Shown here piece by piece: positions 1 to 9,809 of a stretch of 64,000 bases of DNA. Under the pieces are notes generated by a model. That model had not been told where the DNA came from. It ran no database searches and saw only the letters and a program-made list of their open reading frames with translations. Both the position numbers and the translations under genes were made by a program. The DNA comes from Bradyrhizobium diazoefficiens USDA 110. GTDB taxonomy: Bacteria; Pseudomonadota; Alphaproteobacteria; Rhizobiales; Xanthobacteraceae. The stretch's first letter is position 1; every line of letters starts with the position of its first letter. The stretch is taken from the NCBI RefSeq assembly GCF_000011365.1, contig NC_004463.1, positions 1,908,001 through 1,972,000 of the forward strand. Reading direction: 5' to 3'.

Positions 1-1
1 C

Positions 2-1327
2 GGCGTGATGACGATAAGAGGGTGCGCCTATGCAGGGTCGAAGGGGGTGGTCTGGGGACCAATCAAGGACATGGTTCATATTAGCCATGGCCCGGTTGGC
101 TGCGGCCAATATTCATGGGGCTCGCGGCGCAACTATTACGTTGGCACCACGGGCATCGATAGCTTCGTGACTCTGCAGTTCACCTCCGACTTCCAGGAAA
201 AGGATATCGTATTTGGCGGCGACAAGAAACTGGACAAAATCCTTGATGAAATCCAAGAGCTGTTTCCACTCAACAACGGCATTACGATACAATCAGAGTG
301 CCCGGTAGGGTTGATCGGTGACGATATCGAGGCGGTGTCAAGGGCGAAATCCAAAGAATATGGAGGCAAGACCATCGTGCCGGTCCGTTGTGAGGGCTTT
401 CGGGGTGTGTCGCAGTCACTAGGCCATCACATTGCAAACGATGCGGTACGCGATTGGATTTTCGGGCATATCGAGGCCGAGGGCAAACCAAAGTTCGAGC
501 CGACACCATACGATGTTGCGATCATCGGAGACTACAATATCGGCGGCGATGCTTGGTCATCGCGAATTCTGCTTGAAGAGATGGGACTACGGGTAATCGC
601 GCAGTGGTCCGGCGACGGTTCACTGGCCGAGCTCGAAGCAACGCCGAAGGCAAAGCTCAACATTCTGCATTGCTACCGTTCCATGAACTATATCTCACGC
701 CACATGGAAGAGAAGTTCGGCATCCCTTGGTGCGAGTACAACTTCTTCGGACCTTCAAAGATCGCGGACTCACTGCGCAGGATTGCGGGTTATTTTGACG
801 ACAAGATCAAGGAAGGCGCCGAGCGAGTGATCGAGAAGTATCAGCCGCTGGTGGACGCCGTGATTGCAAAATATCGCCCGCGCCTCGAGGGCAAGACGGT
901 GATGCTGTACGTCGGCGGCCTTCGTCCGCGTCATGTGATTGGCGCGTACGAGGACCTCGGGATGGACGTCATTGGCACTGGCTACGAGTTCGGTCACAAC
1001 GACGACTATCAGCGCACAGCTCAGCACTACGTGAAAGACAGCACCCTCATCTATGATGACGTCAATGGCTATGAGTTCGAGCGCTTCGTCGAAAAACTCC
1101 AGCCTGATCTTGTCGGCTCAGGCATCAAGGAAAAGTACGTTTTCCAAAAGATGAGTGTGCCGTTCCGGCAGATGCATTCGTGGGACTATTCGGGTCCATA
1201 TCACGGTTATGACGGCTTTGCGATCTTCGCGCGCGACATGGACATGGCCGTCAACTCGCCAATTTGGAAAAGAACGAAAGCTCCCTGGAAGGAAGCGCCG
1301 AGCGCCAAGCTCCAGGCTGCAGAATAA
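2..1327 (+). CDS. nifD: Nitrogenase MoFe protein alpha chain NifD (5' end outside window)
   Basis: NifD forms the alpha2beta2 MoFe protein with NifK and carries FeMo-co, the site of N2 reduction. About 441 codons are visible; the family is near 500 residues, so roughly 60 N-terminal residues lie left of the window. The P-cluster cysteines are seen in GCAYAGSKG and PVGCGQYSW near the visible N terminus. The FeMo-co cysteine is in NILHCYRSM and the FeMo-co histidine in [10 protein letters not shown] near the C terminus. The reading frame is open from base 2, so the GTG/ATG codons at 5-8 are internal, not the start. nifK follows after 65 bp in the same direction. The promoter should lie upstream, outside the window. 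Confidence 0.98.
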   Translation, partial: GVMTIRGCAYAGSKGVVWGPIKDMVHISHGPVGCGQYSWGSRRNYYVGTTGIDSFVTLQFTSDFQEKDIVFGGDKKLDKILDEIQELFPLNNGITIQSECPVGLIGDDIEAVSRAKSKEYGGKTIVPVRCEGFRGVSQSLGHHIANDAVRDWIFGHIEAEGKPKFEPTPYDVAIIGDYNIGGDAWSSRILLEEMGLRVIAQWSGDGSLAELEATPKAKLNILHCYRSMNYISRHMEEKFGIPWCEYNFFGPSKIADSLRRIAGYFDDKIKEGAERVIEKYQPLVDAVIAKYRPRLEGKTVMLYVGGLRPRHVIGAYEDLGMDVIGTGYEFGHNDDYQRTAQHYVKDSTLIYDDVNGYEFERFVEKLQPDLVGSGIKEKYVFQKMSVPFRQMHSWDYSGPYHGYDGFAIFARDMDMAVNSPIWKRTKAPWKEAPSAKLQAAE

Positions 1328-1392
1328 CGCAACTCGTCTCGCTCTCCGGGAAAGCCCGGGCGATTCCAATCTGATAGTGAAGGATTTCACCG

Positions 1393-2949
1393 ATGCCGCA
1401 GAGTGCCGAACACGTGCTCGATCATGTCGAACTGTTCCGCGGTCCAGAATACCAGCAAATGCTGGCGAAGAAGAAGATATTCGAGAATCCGCGCGATCCT
1501 GCCGAGGTCGAACGTATCAAGGAATGGACCAAAACGGCCGAATATCGCGAAAAAAACTTCGCGCGGGAGGCGCTGGCGGTAAATCCGGCGAAGGCGTGTC
1601 AGCCGCTTGGCGCCGTATTCGCCTCTGTCGGCTTTGAGCGCACGCTGCCCTTCGTCCACGGCAGCCAAGGCTGTGTGGCCTATTACCGCAGTCATTTGTC
1701 GCGGCACTTCAAGGAGCCTAGCTCCTGTGTCTCTTCATCAATGACGGAAGATGCTGCCGTATTCGGCGGTCTGAACAACATGACCGACGGGCTCGCGAAC
1801 AGCTACAAGATGTACAAGCCCAAGATGATTGCGGTTTCCACAACCTGCATGGCCGAAGTGATCGGCGATGACCTGAACGCCTTCATCAAGACGTCGAAAG
1901 AAAAGGGCTCGGTTCCGGCAGACTTCGACGTGCCGTTCGCCCACACGCCCGCATTCGTTGGCAGTCACGTCACCGGCTACGACAATGCCCTCAAAGGCAT
2001 TCTGGAGCATTTTTGGGACGGCAAGGCCGGAACAGCGCCGAAGCTGGAGCGCAAACCGAATGGAGCGATCAACATCATTGGCGGGTTCGATGGATATACC
2101 GTCGGGAACCTTCGCGAGATTAAGCGCATCTTGGAATTGATGGGCATCCAGCACACAGTTCTCGCCGACAATTCTGAAGTGTTCGACACTCCGACAGACG
2201 GCGAATTCCGGATGTATGACGGTGGTACGACGCTGAAGGATGCGGCGAACGCGATTCACGCCAAGGCGACCATCTCCATGCAGCAATGGTGCACGGAAAA
2301 AACGCTGTCATTTGCGGCAGAGCATGGCCAGGACGTTCTATCCTTCAACTACCCGGTAGGCTTATCAGCAACGGATGACTTTATCGTCGCGCTGTCACGC
2401 ATCAGCGGCAAGGAGATTCCGGAGCAACTCGCGCGAGAACGTGGCCGCTTGGTTGATGCCATTGCCGACTCAAGCGCTCATGTTCATGGCAAAAAGTTCG
2501 CGATCTATGGCGATCCGGATCTTTGCTATGGATTGGCTGCGTTTCTGCTCGAACTCGGCGCCGAGCCGACCCATGTGCTGTCCACCAATGGCAACAAAGC
2601 GTGGCAGGAGAAAATGCAGGCGCTGCTTGCAAGCTCGCCATTTGGACAGGGCTGCCAAGTCTATCCGGGGCGGGATCTCTGGCACATGCGTTCACTCTTG
2701 TTCACCGAGCCGGTCGATTTTCTGATTGGCAACACCTATGGGAAGTATCTGGAGCGTGATACCGCAACGCCACTGATCCGCATCGGCTTTCCGATTTTCG
2801 ACCGGCATCACCATCACCGCTCCCCCATATGGGGCTATCAGGGCGGTCTGAATGTGCTGGTCAAGATCCTGGACAAGATCTTCGACGAGATCGACAACAA
2901 GACCAACATTCTTGGCAAAACCGACTACAGCTTCGACATCATTCGTTGA
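1393..2949 (+). CDS. nifK: Nitrogenase MoFe protein beta chain NifK
   Basis: The beta subunit of the MoFe protein shares the P-cluster with NifD. The 518-residue length is normal for the family. P-cluster cysteine contexts are visible in [11 protein letters not shown] and [13 protein letters not shown], with a third in [12 protein letters not shown]. The start at 1393 gives [15 protein letters not shown], the usual NifK beginning; the ribosome site (AAGGA about 10 bases upstream) is modest. The gene follows nifD by 65 bp and precedes nifE by 92 bp, so it is probably in one transcript with both. No damage is seen. Confidence 0.98.
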   Translation: MPQSAEHVLDHVELFRGPEYQQMLAKKKIFENPRDPAEVERIKEWTKTAEYREKNFAREALAVNPAKACQPLGAVFASVGFERTLPFVHGSQGCVAYYRSHLSRHFKEPSSCVSSSMTEDAAVFGGLNNMTDGLANSYKMYKPKMIAVSTTCMAEVIGDDLNAFIKTSKEKGSVPADFDVPFAHTPAFVGSHVTGYDNALKGILEHFWDGKAGTAPKLERKPNGAINIIGGFDGYTVGNLREIKRILELMGIQHTVLADNSEVFDTPTDGEFRMYDGGTTLKDAANAIHAKATISMQQWCTEKTLSFAAEHGQDVLSFNYPVGLSATDDFIVALSRISGKEIPEQLARERGRLVDAIADSSAHVHGKKFAIYGDPDLCYGLAAFLLELGAEPTHVLSTNGNKAWQEKMQALLASSPFGQGCQVYPGRDLWHMRSLLFTEPVDFLIGNTYGKYLERDTATPLIRIGFPIFDRHHHHRSPIWGYQGGLNVLVKILDKIFDEIDNKTNILGKTDYSFDIIR

Positions 2950-3041
2950 TGAGCAACTACACGTGCCATCGTCCAGGACTGGACGATGGCACGAGCACAT
3001 AACGGTTGAGTTTACAATTTGTTGCCCTGAGAGGAAGCAGG

Positions 3042-4685
3042 ATGAGTTCACTGGCGGCCACGGTCCAGGATATCTTCGACGAGCCGGGCTGCGCCAAGAA
3101 TGGCAGTAAGTCTGAGGCGGAACGCAGGAACGGCTGTACCAGACAGTTGCAGCCGGGTAGCGCTGCGGGTGGCTGTGCTTTCGACGGCGCGAAGGTTGCG
3201 CTGCAGCCGTTCACCGATGTCGCTCACTTGGTACATGGCCCGATCGCGTGCGAAGGTAATTCCTGGGACAATCGCGGCGCGGCGTCGTCCGGCTCGGATT
3301 TGTGGCGCACCGCTTTCACAACCGATTTGAGCGAAACCGATATTGTATTCGGAGGCGAGAAGCGGCTGTGCAAAGCGATCAAGGAGATCATCGACAAGTG
3401 CGATCCGCCCGCAATCTTCGTCTATCAAACCTGCATCCCGGCGATGATCGGCGATGACATCAATGCAGTCTGCAAGGCAGCGTCGCGAAGATTCTCAAAA
3501 CCGGTGATCCCGATCAATTCTCCGGGCTTCGCCGGTTCGAAAAACCTCGGTAACAAGCTCGCGGGCGAAGCCTTGCTCGACTACGTGATCGGCACGCGAG
3601 AACCGGACTACACCACGCCGTACGACATCAATCTGATCGGAGAATACAACCTTTCAGGAGAGCTCTGGCAGGTGAAGCCAGTGTTAGACGAGCTTGGAGT
3701 GCGAATTCTCTGCTGCATTTCGGGCGATGGCAAATACCGCGAAGTCGCTTCATCTCATCGCGCGCGGGCGGCAATGTTGGTGTGCTCAAAATCCATGATC
3801 AACGTGGCACGCAAGATGGAGCAACGTTACGGGATCCCATTCTTCGAGGGGTCGTTCTACGGTATTCAGGATTCAAGCGAATCGCTACGCCAGATCGCCC
3901 GCTTATTGGTTGAGCGCGGCGCCCCGGCAGATCTGCTCGGGCGCACCGAAGCGGTGATCGCGCGCGAGGAAGCGCGGGCGTGGGCTGCCATCCAGCCGTA
4001 CAAGCCGCGACTCGAAGGCAAAAGGGCCTTGTTAATGACCGGCGGTGTCAAGTCATGGTCGGTCGTCTCGGCGCTCCAGGAAGCCGGGCTGGAATTAGTC
4101 GGAACCAGTGTGAAGAAATCGACCATGGAAGACAAGGAGCGCATCAAGGAGCTCATGGGGCAGGATGCCCACATGATCGACGACATGACTGCGCGCGAAA
4201 TGTACAAGATGTTGAAGGACGCAGAAGCGGACATCATGCTATCGGGCGGCAAGTCGCAATTTGTCGCGCTGAAGGCGGCGGTGCCATGGGTCGATATCAA
4301 CCAGGAGCGTTGCCACGCCTATATGGGCTATGCCGGAATAGTCAAGCTGGTGGAGGAGATCGATAATTCGCTCTCAAGCCCGATGTGGGAGCAGCTACGT
4401 CGGCCAGCGCCATGGGAGGCTTTGGCCAAAGCGCGGGAGCAGATGCAGTCCATGGCCGCGATCGCCGGCGATCCGGTCCTCGCCGAAACAGCGCGCCGCG
4501 CGAGGAATATCTGCGTGTGTAACAGGGTTGATCTGGGCACGATTGAGGACGCAATCTCCGTGCACGGCTTGAGGAGCGTCGCAGCGGTCCGAGAGCATAC
4601 CAATGCGGCCGGTGGCTGCTGTCAAGGACGCATCGAAGATATGTTGATGTCCGAGCCATCTGATATGCGACAGGCCGCAGAGTAG
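3042..4685 (+). CDS. nifE: FeMo-co scaffold protein NifE
   Basis: NifE with NifN forms the scaffold on which NifB-co matures into FeMo-co. It is a NifD paralogue: the cluster-ligand region reads HGPIACEGNSWDNRG and YQTCIPAMIGDDI, parallel to NifD. I chose ATG 3042 (MSSLAATVQDIFDEP, 547 residues) because GAGAGGAAG sits just before it; an upstream alternative start at 3006 lacks such a site. The last ~90 residues carry a cysteine-rich tail (NICVCNRV, GGCCQGRI), a BFD-like [2Fe-2S] segment found on rhizobial NifE. nifN starts 10 bases after the stop codon, so the two are tightly linked. Confidence 0.97.
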   Translation: MSSLAATVQDIFDEPGCAKNGSKSEAERRNGCTRQLQPGSAAGGCAFDGAKVALQPFTDVAHLVHGPIACEGNSWDNRGAASSGSDLWRTAFTTDLSETDIVFGGEKRLCKAIKEIIDKCDPPAIFVYQTCIPAMIGDDINAVCKAASRRFSKPVIPINSPGFAGSKNLGNKLAGEALLDYVIGTREPDYTTPYDINLIGEYNLSGELWQVKPVLDELGVRILCCISGDGKYREVASSHRARAAMLVCSKSMINVARKMEQRYGIPFFEGSFYGIQDSSESLRQIARLLVERGAPADLLGRTEAVIAREEARAWAAIQPYKPRLEGKRALLMTGGVKSWSVVSALQEAGLELVGTSVKKSTMEDKERIKELMGQDAHMIDDMTAREMYKMLKDAEADIMLSGGKSQFVALKAAVPWVDINQERCHAYMGYAGIVKLVEEIDNSLSSPMWEQLRRPAPWEALAKAREQMQSMAAIAGDPVLAETARRARNICVCNRVDLGTIEDAISVHGLRSVAAVREHTNAAGGCCQGRIEDMLMSEPSDMRQAAE

Positions 4686-4694
4686 GGAGTCGCC

Positions 4695-6104
4695 ATGGCC
4701 CTGGTCACGGCGCCGACAAAAGCCTGCGTTGTCAACCCGCTGAAGATGAGCCAGCCGATCGGCGGCGCATACGCCTTCATGGGGCTGCGCGGTGCGATGC
4801 CGCTTCTGCACGGCTCACAGGGGTGCACATCCTTCGGTCTCACGCTCTTTGTCCGGCACTTCAAAGAAGCAATACCGCTGCAGACCACCGCGATGAGCGA
4901 GGTCGCGACCGTACTCGGCGGATATGAAAATTTGGAGCAGGCGATACTTAACATCTCCAAGCGCGCTAAGCCGAAGATCATCGGAATCTGCTCGACCGGT
5001 GTCACCGAGACCAACGGCGACGATGTGGAAGCGTACCTCAAACTAATCCGGAGTGCGTATCCGCAACTCACAAAGTTGCCGCTCGTATATGTATCAACGC
5101 CTGATTTCAAGGGCGCGTTCCAGGATGGGTGGGAGAAGGCAGTTGCACGCATGGTGGAGGTGCTGGTGGACCGGCCAAGTGCCAATGGCCTGCGGGATCC
5201 CTCGAAGGTAAATGTTCTACCGGGGTGTCACCTGACGCCCGGCGACCTTGATGAACTCCGTGCCTTGCTGGAGGATTTCGGATTGTACCCCTCCTTTCTC
5301 CCTGACTTGGCGGGATCGCTCGACGGGCATATCCCCGATGAGTTTACGTCAACGACCATCGGCGGCATTGACGTCGACGAGATCGCGAGCATGGGGCGCG
5401 CAGGGTGGACCATTGCAATCGGTGCGCAGATGCAGCGCGCGGCTGAGGTCATGCAGACTAAAACCGGGGTGCCTTTTCGTGTGTTCGAGCGACTGTGTGG
5501 TCTTCATCCAAACGACGATTTCATGATGTTTTTGAGCGAGATTAGCGGGCGCCCGATACCCTCGAAATATCGACGCCAGCGCAGTCAGCTCGCCGATGCT
5601 ATGTTGGACGCGCACTTCCATATTGGCGGCCGCAAAGTCGCGATCGGTGCCGAGCCAGACCTTCTGTTCGATTTATCCGGCATGCTGCACGATATGGGCG
5701 CGCAGGTGACCGTCGCCGTGACGACCACTCAGTCTGAGGTGATCGAGCGAATCAGGACCAAGGAGGTTCTCATTGGTGACCTCGAAGATCTGGAAGGATT
5801 TGCAAAAGAAAAGCATTGCGATCTGCTGATCACGCATTCGCATGGAAGGCAAGCGGCGGGGCGGCTGAAAGTGCCGTTCTATCGCGTAGGTTTTCCGATA
5901 TTCGATCGGCTTGGCGCGGGCCACCAAGTATCCGTCGGCTATCGTGGTACCCGCAATGTGATCTTCCAAATCGCCAATCTCGTGATCGCGCATCGCGACG
6001 AGAACGACCGACCTACACCCGATAGGTGGCGGACCACGCCCGGACTGCCACAACACGTGGGGCATCGCCGCTCCACTGGCGCGCCTGAAAGGTCAATTGC
6101 ATGA
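4695..6104 (+). CDS. nifN: FeMo-co scaffold protein NifN
   Basis: NifN is the partner of NifE in the FeMo-co assembly scaffold and a paralogue of NifK. It has 469 residues. Recognisable blocks are NPLKMSQPIGGAYAF, HGSQGCTSFGLTLFVRHFKE and CSTGVTETNGDD, which mirror the P-cluster side of NifK. A ribosome site (TAGGGAG) precedes ATG 4695. The stop overlaps the nifX start by 4 bp (ATGA), which suggests coupled translation. No defect is visible. Confidence 0.97.
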   Translation: MALVTAPTKACVVNPLKMSQPIGGAYAFMGLRGAMPLLHGSQGCTSFGLTLFVRHFKEAIPLQTTAMSEVATVLGGYENLEQAILNISKRAKPKIIGICSTGVTETNGDDVEAYLKLIRSAYPQLTKLPLVYVSTPDFKGAFQDGWEKAVARMVEVLVDRPSANGLRDPSKVNVLPGCHLTPGDLDELRALLEDFGLYPSFLPDLAGSLDGHIPDEFTSTTIGGIDVDEIASMGRAGWTIAIGAQMQRAAEVMQTKTGVPFRVFERLCGLHPNDDFMMFLSEISGRPIPSKYRRQRSQLADAMLDAHFHIGGRKVAIGAEPDLLFDLSGMLHDMGAQVTVAVTTTQSEVIERIRTKEVLIGDLEDLEGFAKEKHCDLLITHSHGRQAAGRLKVPFYRVGFPIFDRLGAGHQVSVGYRGTRNVIFQIANLVIAHRDENDRPTPDRWRTTPGLPQHVGHRRSTGAPERSIA

Positions 6105-6496
6105 AGGTCGCTTTTGCCACTCAGGATCTGAGACGCGTCGATGCTCATTTTGGCTGGGCAAAGAATATTGCAATCTACGATGTCGCGCCCAGCGGGCATG
6201 TCTTTCTTAAAGCTATCGAGTTTGAGGGCGATCTTGAGGAGGACGGCAGTGGTGACAAGTTGGCGCCAAAGATCCAGGCGATCAAGGATTGCGCCATCCT
6301 ATACGTCGCGGCCATTGGTGGTGCCGCGGCTGCGCGAGTGGTGGCCAGCAAAATTCATCCTATCAAGGTGAGCAAACCGGAAAGCATTCACGTGTTGCTG
6401 GAAAAGCTCGAGTCGGTGCTGAAGGGCACGCCACCTCCCTGGCTGCGCAAGGTCCTTGCAAAGGACCAACCGCGATCGTTTGAGTTCGACGAATGA
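6101..6496 (+). CDS. nifX: FeMo-co carrier protein NifX
   Basis: NifX belongs to the NifX/NafY/NifB-C-terminal family of small proteins that bind FeMo-co precursors. The 131 residues start MKVAFATQDLRRVDAHFGWA, the typical opening with a conserved histidine, and include YVAAIGGAAAARVV, the glycine/alanine-rich strand-turn of this fold. It overlaps nifN by 4 bp and is followed after 6 bp by the DUF269 gene, the usual order in alpha-proteobacterial nif clusters. The same fold recurs at the NifB C terminus in this window. Confidence 0.95.
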   Translation: MKVAFATQDLRRVDAHFGWAKNIAIYDVAPSGHVFLKAIEFEGDLEEDGSGDKLAPKIQAIKDCAILYVAAIGGAAAARVVASKIHPIKVSKPESIHVLLEKLESVLKGTPPPWLRKVLAKDQPRSFEFDE

Positions 6497-6502
6497 GATG
6501 AT

Positions 6503-6967
6503 ATGACCGCAAAAATAGCGCAGCAGGGCAGCGTCGTCGACGCACCATTTCTAATCGAGTTAGTCAAGCTTTGGCGCGCCCAGGATACCAATGAAGCCTG
6601 GGAAGGGAAGAGCGACCTTGATCTGCTCGAACCCTATATCCTGAACAGGGAGAGACGACGCGCATTGCCGATCATCGGTGATCCCGATCCCAATACACTA
6701 TGGCGGCTTGAGTTGTTCTTCAATGCGGTCGGCCTGTCAGTAGAGAGGGAGACCGGCATTATGGTTCAGCCGATCCTGAAGCTGCATCATGAAGGCTTCG
6801 GGCGCATAGTGCTCATCGCAGGGCGGTTGGTCGCCGTAAACAAGCAGCTGCGCGACGTGCATCGCTTGGGATTCGATAATTGCGTCAAGCTGGCTCAAGA
6901 GGGGGATAGATATGTCAGCGAGGGAATTGGCCTGATTCGGAAATTTCCAGACGTGGCTAACTATTGA
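6503..6967 (+). CDS. NifX-associated protein (DUF269 family)
   Basis: A 154-residue protein of the NifX-associated (DUF269) family, commonly found between nifX and the nif ferredoxin gene. Recognisable segments are [19 protein letters not shown], a central [18 protein letters not shown] block and [18 protein letters not shown]. Its exact biochemical role is not settled; the context argues for FeMo-co assembly or nitrogenase maturation. It starts at ATG 6503, six bases after the nifX stop. Its stop codon overlaps a GAGGA ribosome site that serves the next small gene. Confidence 0.9.
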   Translation: MTAKIAQQGSVVDAPFLIELVKLWRAQDTNEAWEGKSDLDLLEPYILNRERRRALPIIGDPDPNTLWRLELFFNAVGLSVERETGIMVQPILKLHHEGFGRIVLIAGRLVAVNKQLRDVHRLGFDNCVKLAQEGDRYVSEGIGLIRKFPDVANY

Positions 6968-7019
6968 GGATACTCACTCATGGGCGATCAGTGAAATACT
7001 GAAGGCCGAACTAAAGAAA

Positions 7020-7181
7020 GTGTCCGCCAAGGCGATACAGGCCAAGATGGATCTGCACGACCTTTCGGAAGAATTGCCCATCAACTGGACGTCGATTATG
7101 GCGGTGGCGCAGAAGGCGTACGATGTCTATGTCGAACTGGAGCGCAAGAGTCGCGAGCTAAAAGAGCTGGAAAATACTTGA
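7020..7181 (+). CDS. DUF683/CCE_0567-like small nif protein, start disturbed
   Basis: This short frame encodes a helical-hairpin protein seen in nif operons after the DUF269 gene. The core reads AKMDLHDLSEELPINWTSIM, a block I recognise as typical. The well-placed start is ATG 6980 (GAGGA 9 bases before), but it reads only Met-Gly-Asp-Gln and then TGA at 6992. The conserved frame is open from before 6980 in another register and continues from GAA 6993 (EILKAELKKVSAKA) to the stop at 7179. Only GTG 7020 or ATG 7047 lie inside that frame as normal starts, so the interval from 7020 is a minimum. Two lost bases near 6990 would explain it. It may be a truncated but expressed protein or a pseudogene. 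Confidence 0.6.
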   Translation: MSAKAIQAKMDLHDLSEELPINWTSIMAVAQKAYDVYVELERKSRELKELENT

Positions 7182-7191
7182 AGGGCAATGC

Positions 7192-7485
7192 ATGTCATTT
7201 GCAACGCGAGACGGCCGCGACTGGATGCCACAATACCTAGCCTCGATCGATGCCAAGAAGTGCATCGGCTGTGGCCGCTGTTTCAAGGTGTGCGGTCAAG
7301 ATGTCATGACTTTGAAAGGCATCAACGAGGAGGGCGAACTCGTCAACCTTGACAATGACGCGGACGATGAAGTCGAAAAAAAGATTATGGTTCTGAACGA
7401 TCAGGGCGCCTGCATCGGCTGCGGTGCGTGCGATAGGGTTTGCCCGGCCAGCTGCCAGACCCACGTCCCAGCCGCAGCTGCATGA
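7192..7485 (+). CDS. fdxB: Nif-specific 2[4Fe-4S] ferredoxin (FdxB type)
   Basis: This 97-residue protein is a ferredoxin III of the nif type and a likely electron donor in nitrogen fixation. Two cluster-binding motifs are present: CIGCGRCFKVC near residue 24 and CIGCGACDRVCPASC near residue 78, separated by a long acidic insert (NDADDEVEKK). AAGGG lies 7 bases before ATG 7192. It closes the nifD-to-fdxB operon; about 900 bp without a convincing gene follow. Confidence 0.93.
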   Translation: MSFATRDGRDWMPQYLASIDAKKCIGCGRCFKVCGQDVMTLKGINEEGELVNLDNDADDEVEKKIMVLNDQGACIGCGACDRVCPASCQTHVPAAAA

Positions 7486-8282
7486 GCGAAGGGGATCTAT
7501 CTCCCGTTCGCCGCAGCGCGTGGAGGGAGGCCCCGCTGGATCAGGTCAATCCGCAACGGAGACTCGTGCCAGCCGGCCCGAATGGCCCGATTTTTTCCCT
7601 GAATGGCAAGACGGAACGAGCGGAGATGCGCATGGCCGAATGCTGCTCAGCCCCGAGGCAAGCCATACCGGCTGTCTGGCGCCTGCTTGCAAGTCTCGCT
7701 CGTATCGCAGGATCCGCGTTTTGTCGAAAAGCGACTTGGCCTTGGGCGGGCGATCATATTACCGTCGTGGTCGTCTAGTCGGTTTTCCGAATAGGCACTT
7801 CCTTCGGAGCCAGTCGTGCTCATCCTATCCTGTGGCCTTCGGTTGCGGGATCGGCAGGAGCGAAAGTCTGCCGCGGTCCACGGGTTTTACAATTGTCCGG
7901 CCGATCATAGCCGCCGATCGCGTTGAAGCGCATGTGATGGTGGCACCTGTGTCTTCGCGATTCTATCCTGGGACCGGATGGTGCTGCTCCGAATTGGATG
8001 ACAGTGCAATAGCACGTGCGAGTCGCGGACGCCGCGACAAAAGCACCGGGCAGCAATTCTGCGCGCACGCCGCCGATCCTCGATAGACGGCTGCATTGGT
8101 CAATGGCAGCGACGACCGAAAGTAAAGGGCGGTGCTGCAGATCTGCGCCGTTGAACGTCACATTTTTGATGATCAAGCGCGGACAATATCGCACGCCATC
8201 AGCCTGCGATTGCTGGCCAGCGGGTGCGTGACTCGCTTGCGGATTGCGCAGCCGCAGCCTCCGAGCGCCGGCAGATGCTTAG
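7486..8282. other. Intergenic stretch without a supported gene
   Basis: About 800 bp between fdxB and the nopP promoter. Open frames exist on both strands, but none has a ribosome site plus a recognisable protein. A sequence resembling a sigma-54 element at 7833-7846 has the wrong spacing. I see no repeat or RNA gene. Confidence 0.5.
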
Positions 8283-8304
8283 GTCAGGTTGTGGTCAGTT
8301 AGGT
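8283..8304 (+). promoter_or_regulatory. Probable degenerate tts box upstream of nopP
   Basis: GTCAGGTTGTGGTCAGTTA matches the tts-box core (GTCAGCTTTTCGAAAGCT) at about 12 of 18 positions, including the GTCAG end. It lies about 75 bp before the nopP start, a fitting distance. TtsI, the two-component-type activator of rhizobial type III genes, would bind here. The match is weaker than at the other boxes in the window. Confidence 0.55.
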
Positions 8305-8377
8305 TGTATATTATGAACGCGAGCTTGCGCGGCATGAGCTCAATCGCGTGCAATGTTGCCGATAGGAGAGCGATCTG

Positions 8378-9211
8378 ATGTATGGCAGAGTCGTTGGCTC
8401 ATCCAGCCAATCCACAAGCGCTAATCAAGTTGATGAACCGGGAGATAGCCCCCGCTTTGCGGAAACACTTGCAGGTATGGAGCCAGGCGGGTCGTCATCT
8501 GAAACAAGGGCGTACTATCTGAATTCCGGTCCGCCCATTGTTGAGATCGACCAGCTTTCCTTCGATCGAGGGCTGCAGAGATTTTTGGGCCGCGACATCA
8601 TGAACATCGCCATTAATCCGCAAGAGTACTCAGACTTCGTATCAAAGAAAGCTGAGCGGGCAGCAACGGTTGCTGGCAGCTATAGCGCCACTCACTATGA
8701 TCCAGCCAGGCCCGTGCGCTTCTTCAGCTATCAATTGGGTGACGAAACAGTTGGCCTGTTGAGAGCAGGAGGTCCGGTTCGGATCAAGGGGGAGACCTTC
8801 CGGGAAAAGTTTGGGCGCAACGATCTCACGTCCGTGGTGGACCTTCGGGTCACTCATCCCCTGGTTGAGAACGCGGGCGATATTTTGCTTGAGTACCAGC
8901 TGAGAGAGGATGGTGATGATCCCTTGATCTTGTCAAAACCAGGCTTGCCCGGCATGGAACCCCGCCTAGCAGAAATGGGTTTTGTTCATGTGGGTCGAAA
9001 TCACTGGGTGCTTGATCCTCACCAGCATCCCGAGGTGTGGACGAAGAATGAGAACGACCAGTGGCAGCGAGTAGGCAAGCCTACGAAGTACCTTAGTAAG
9101 GTGGAGGATGATGATGCCGCCGCTGAATCGACGGTCCAGGCGGACTATTCTGACGAAGATGATCCGTCAGTCTATTTGGAGCGCGTCCTCACGGGGCTAA
9201 GCATGGAGTAA
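8378..9211 (+). CDS. nopP: Type III secreted effector NopP
   Basis: A 277-residue NopP-like effector, expected to be secreted by the type III system into the host plant cell. The N terminus is rich in Ser/Gly/Gln (GRVVGSSSQSTSANQ), as usual for a type III secretion signal, with no Sec signal. No catalytic motif is recognised; NopP proteins are known as phosphorylated effectors of unclear enzymology. A good AGGAGAG site precedes ATG 8378. Segments such as VTHPLVENAGDILLE are shared with the broken copy at 45.6-46.5 kb, so these are paralogues. The gene sits alone between nif operons, far from the secretion genes, behind its own tts-like box. It appears intact. Confidence 0.82.
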   Translation: MYGRVVGSSSQSTSANQVDEPGDSPRFAETLAGMEPGGSSSETRAYYLNSGPPIVEIDQLSFDRGLQRFLGRDIMNIAINPQEYSDFVSKKAERAATVAGSYSATHYDPARPVRFFSYQLGDETVGLLRAGGPVRIKGETFREKFGRNDLTSVVDLRVTHPLVENAGDILLEYQLREDGDDPLILSKPGLPGMEPRLAEMGFVHVGRNHWVLDPHQHPEVWTKNENDQWQRVGKPTKYLSKVEDDDAAAESTVQADYSDEDDPSVYLERVLTGLSME

Positions 9212-9809
9212 CGCAACGGCGACCCTGAGCCATTTTTCGAAAGCTGAGAGCAGTGATATCGACACTCAGTTTCGAAAGCGAATTGTTGCACGATGAGCCG
9301 TCACCTTGCTTGAAGTGCATGTTGCCGAACGCGCATGGAGTAAGGTGGCTGCAATAGCAACACCGAACCTGAAGTGATGGGCGTTTGACCGTTCAAAGCG
9401 CGGGCGCAACAGTCTTAGTTCAAAGGGGGCGCGCGCTCGCTGCGCGCGCCCTGCGCCGGCTGGAAGCGAGCACATGGCTCTTCTGCGAAGGCCGCGACGC
9501 CGTGAGACATACGCCATCGGAGGGCACCGTGGCCCCGCTATGCGGCGTGGCCATTAACGAGCAGCAGCGACATCCGCCGCGTTTGGCCGTCCGGCAAGCC
9601 CGGAGCGCGGAGCAGCAGTTCTGCAGCTAGCACGGAGGGAACGAGAAGGCTCAATGTTCCTTTGTCTGAAATATACGCCGCTGTGCAACGAGATCTGCTG
9701 AAATAGCCAAGTTTGCGCGTCGGATGACCAGACACGATTCGTTTCGGCGCTCGTACGGTTATTGCAGGGGCAATTGCACAGCGACAATTAAGTCTTGCAA
9801 GAGCAACCT
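9212..9809. other. Intergenic stretch with a strong GC hairpin
   Basis: No supported gene. Two TTTCGAAAGC motifs at 9237-9275 resemble parts of tts boxes. A perfect 10-bp stem (GGGCGCGCGC at 9427-9436 pairing with GCGCGCGCCC at 9442-9451, 5-base loop) is present but lacks a following T run, so it is not a standard terminator. Confidence 0.5.

Noticed and set aside
7833..7846. Sigma-54-like TGGC...TTGC after fdxB
   Set aside because: The GG and GC doublets are 9 bases apart instead of 10, and no gene start follows at a fitting distance.
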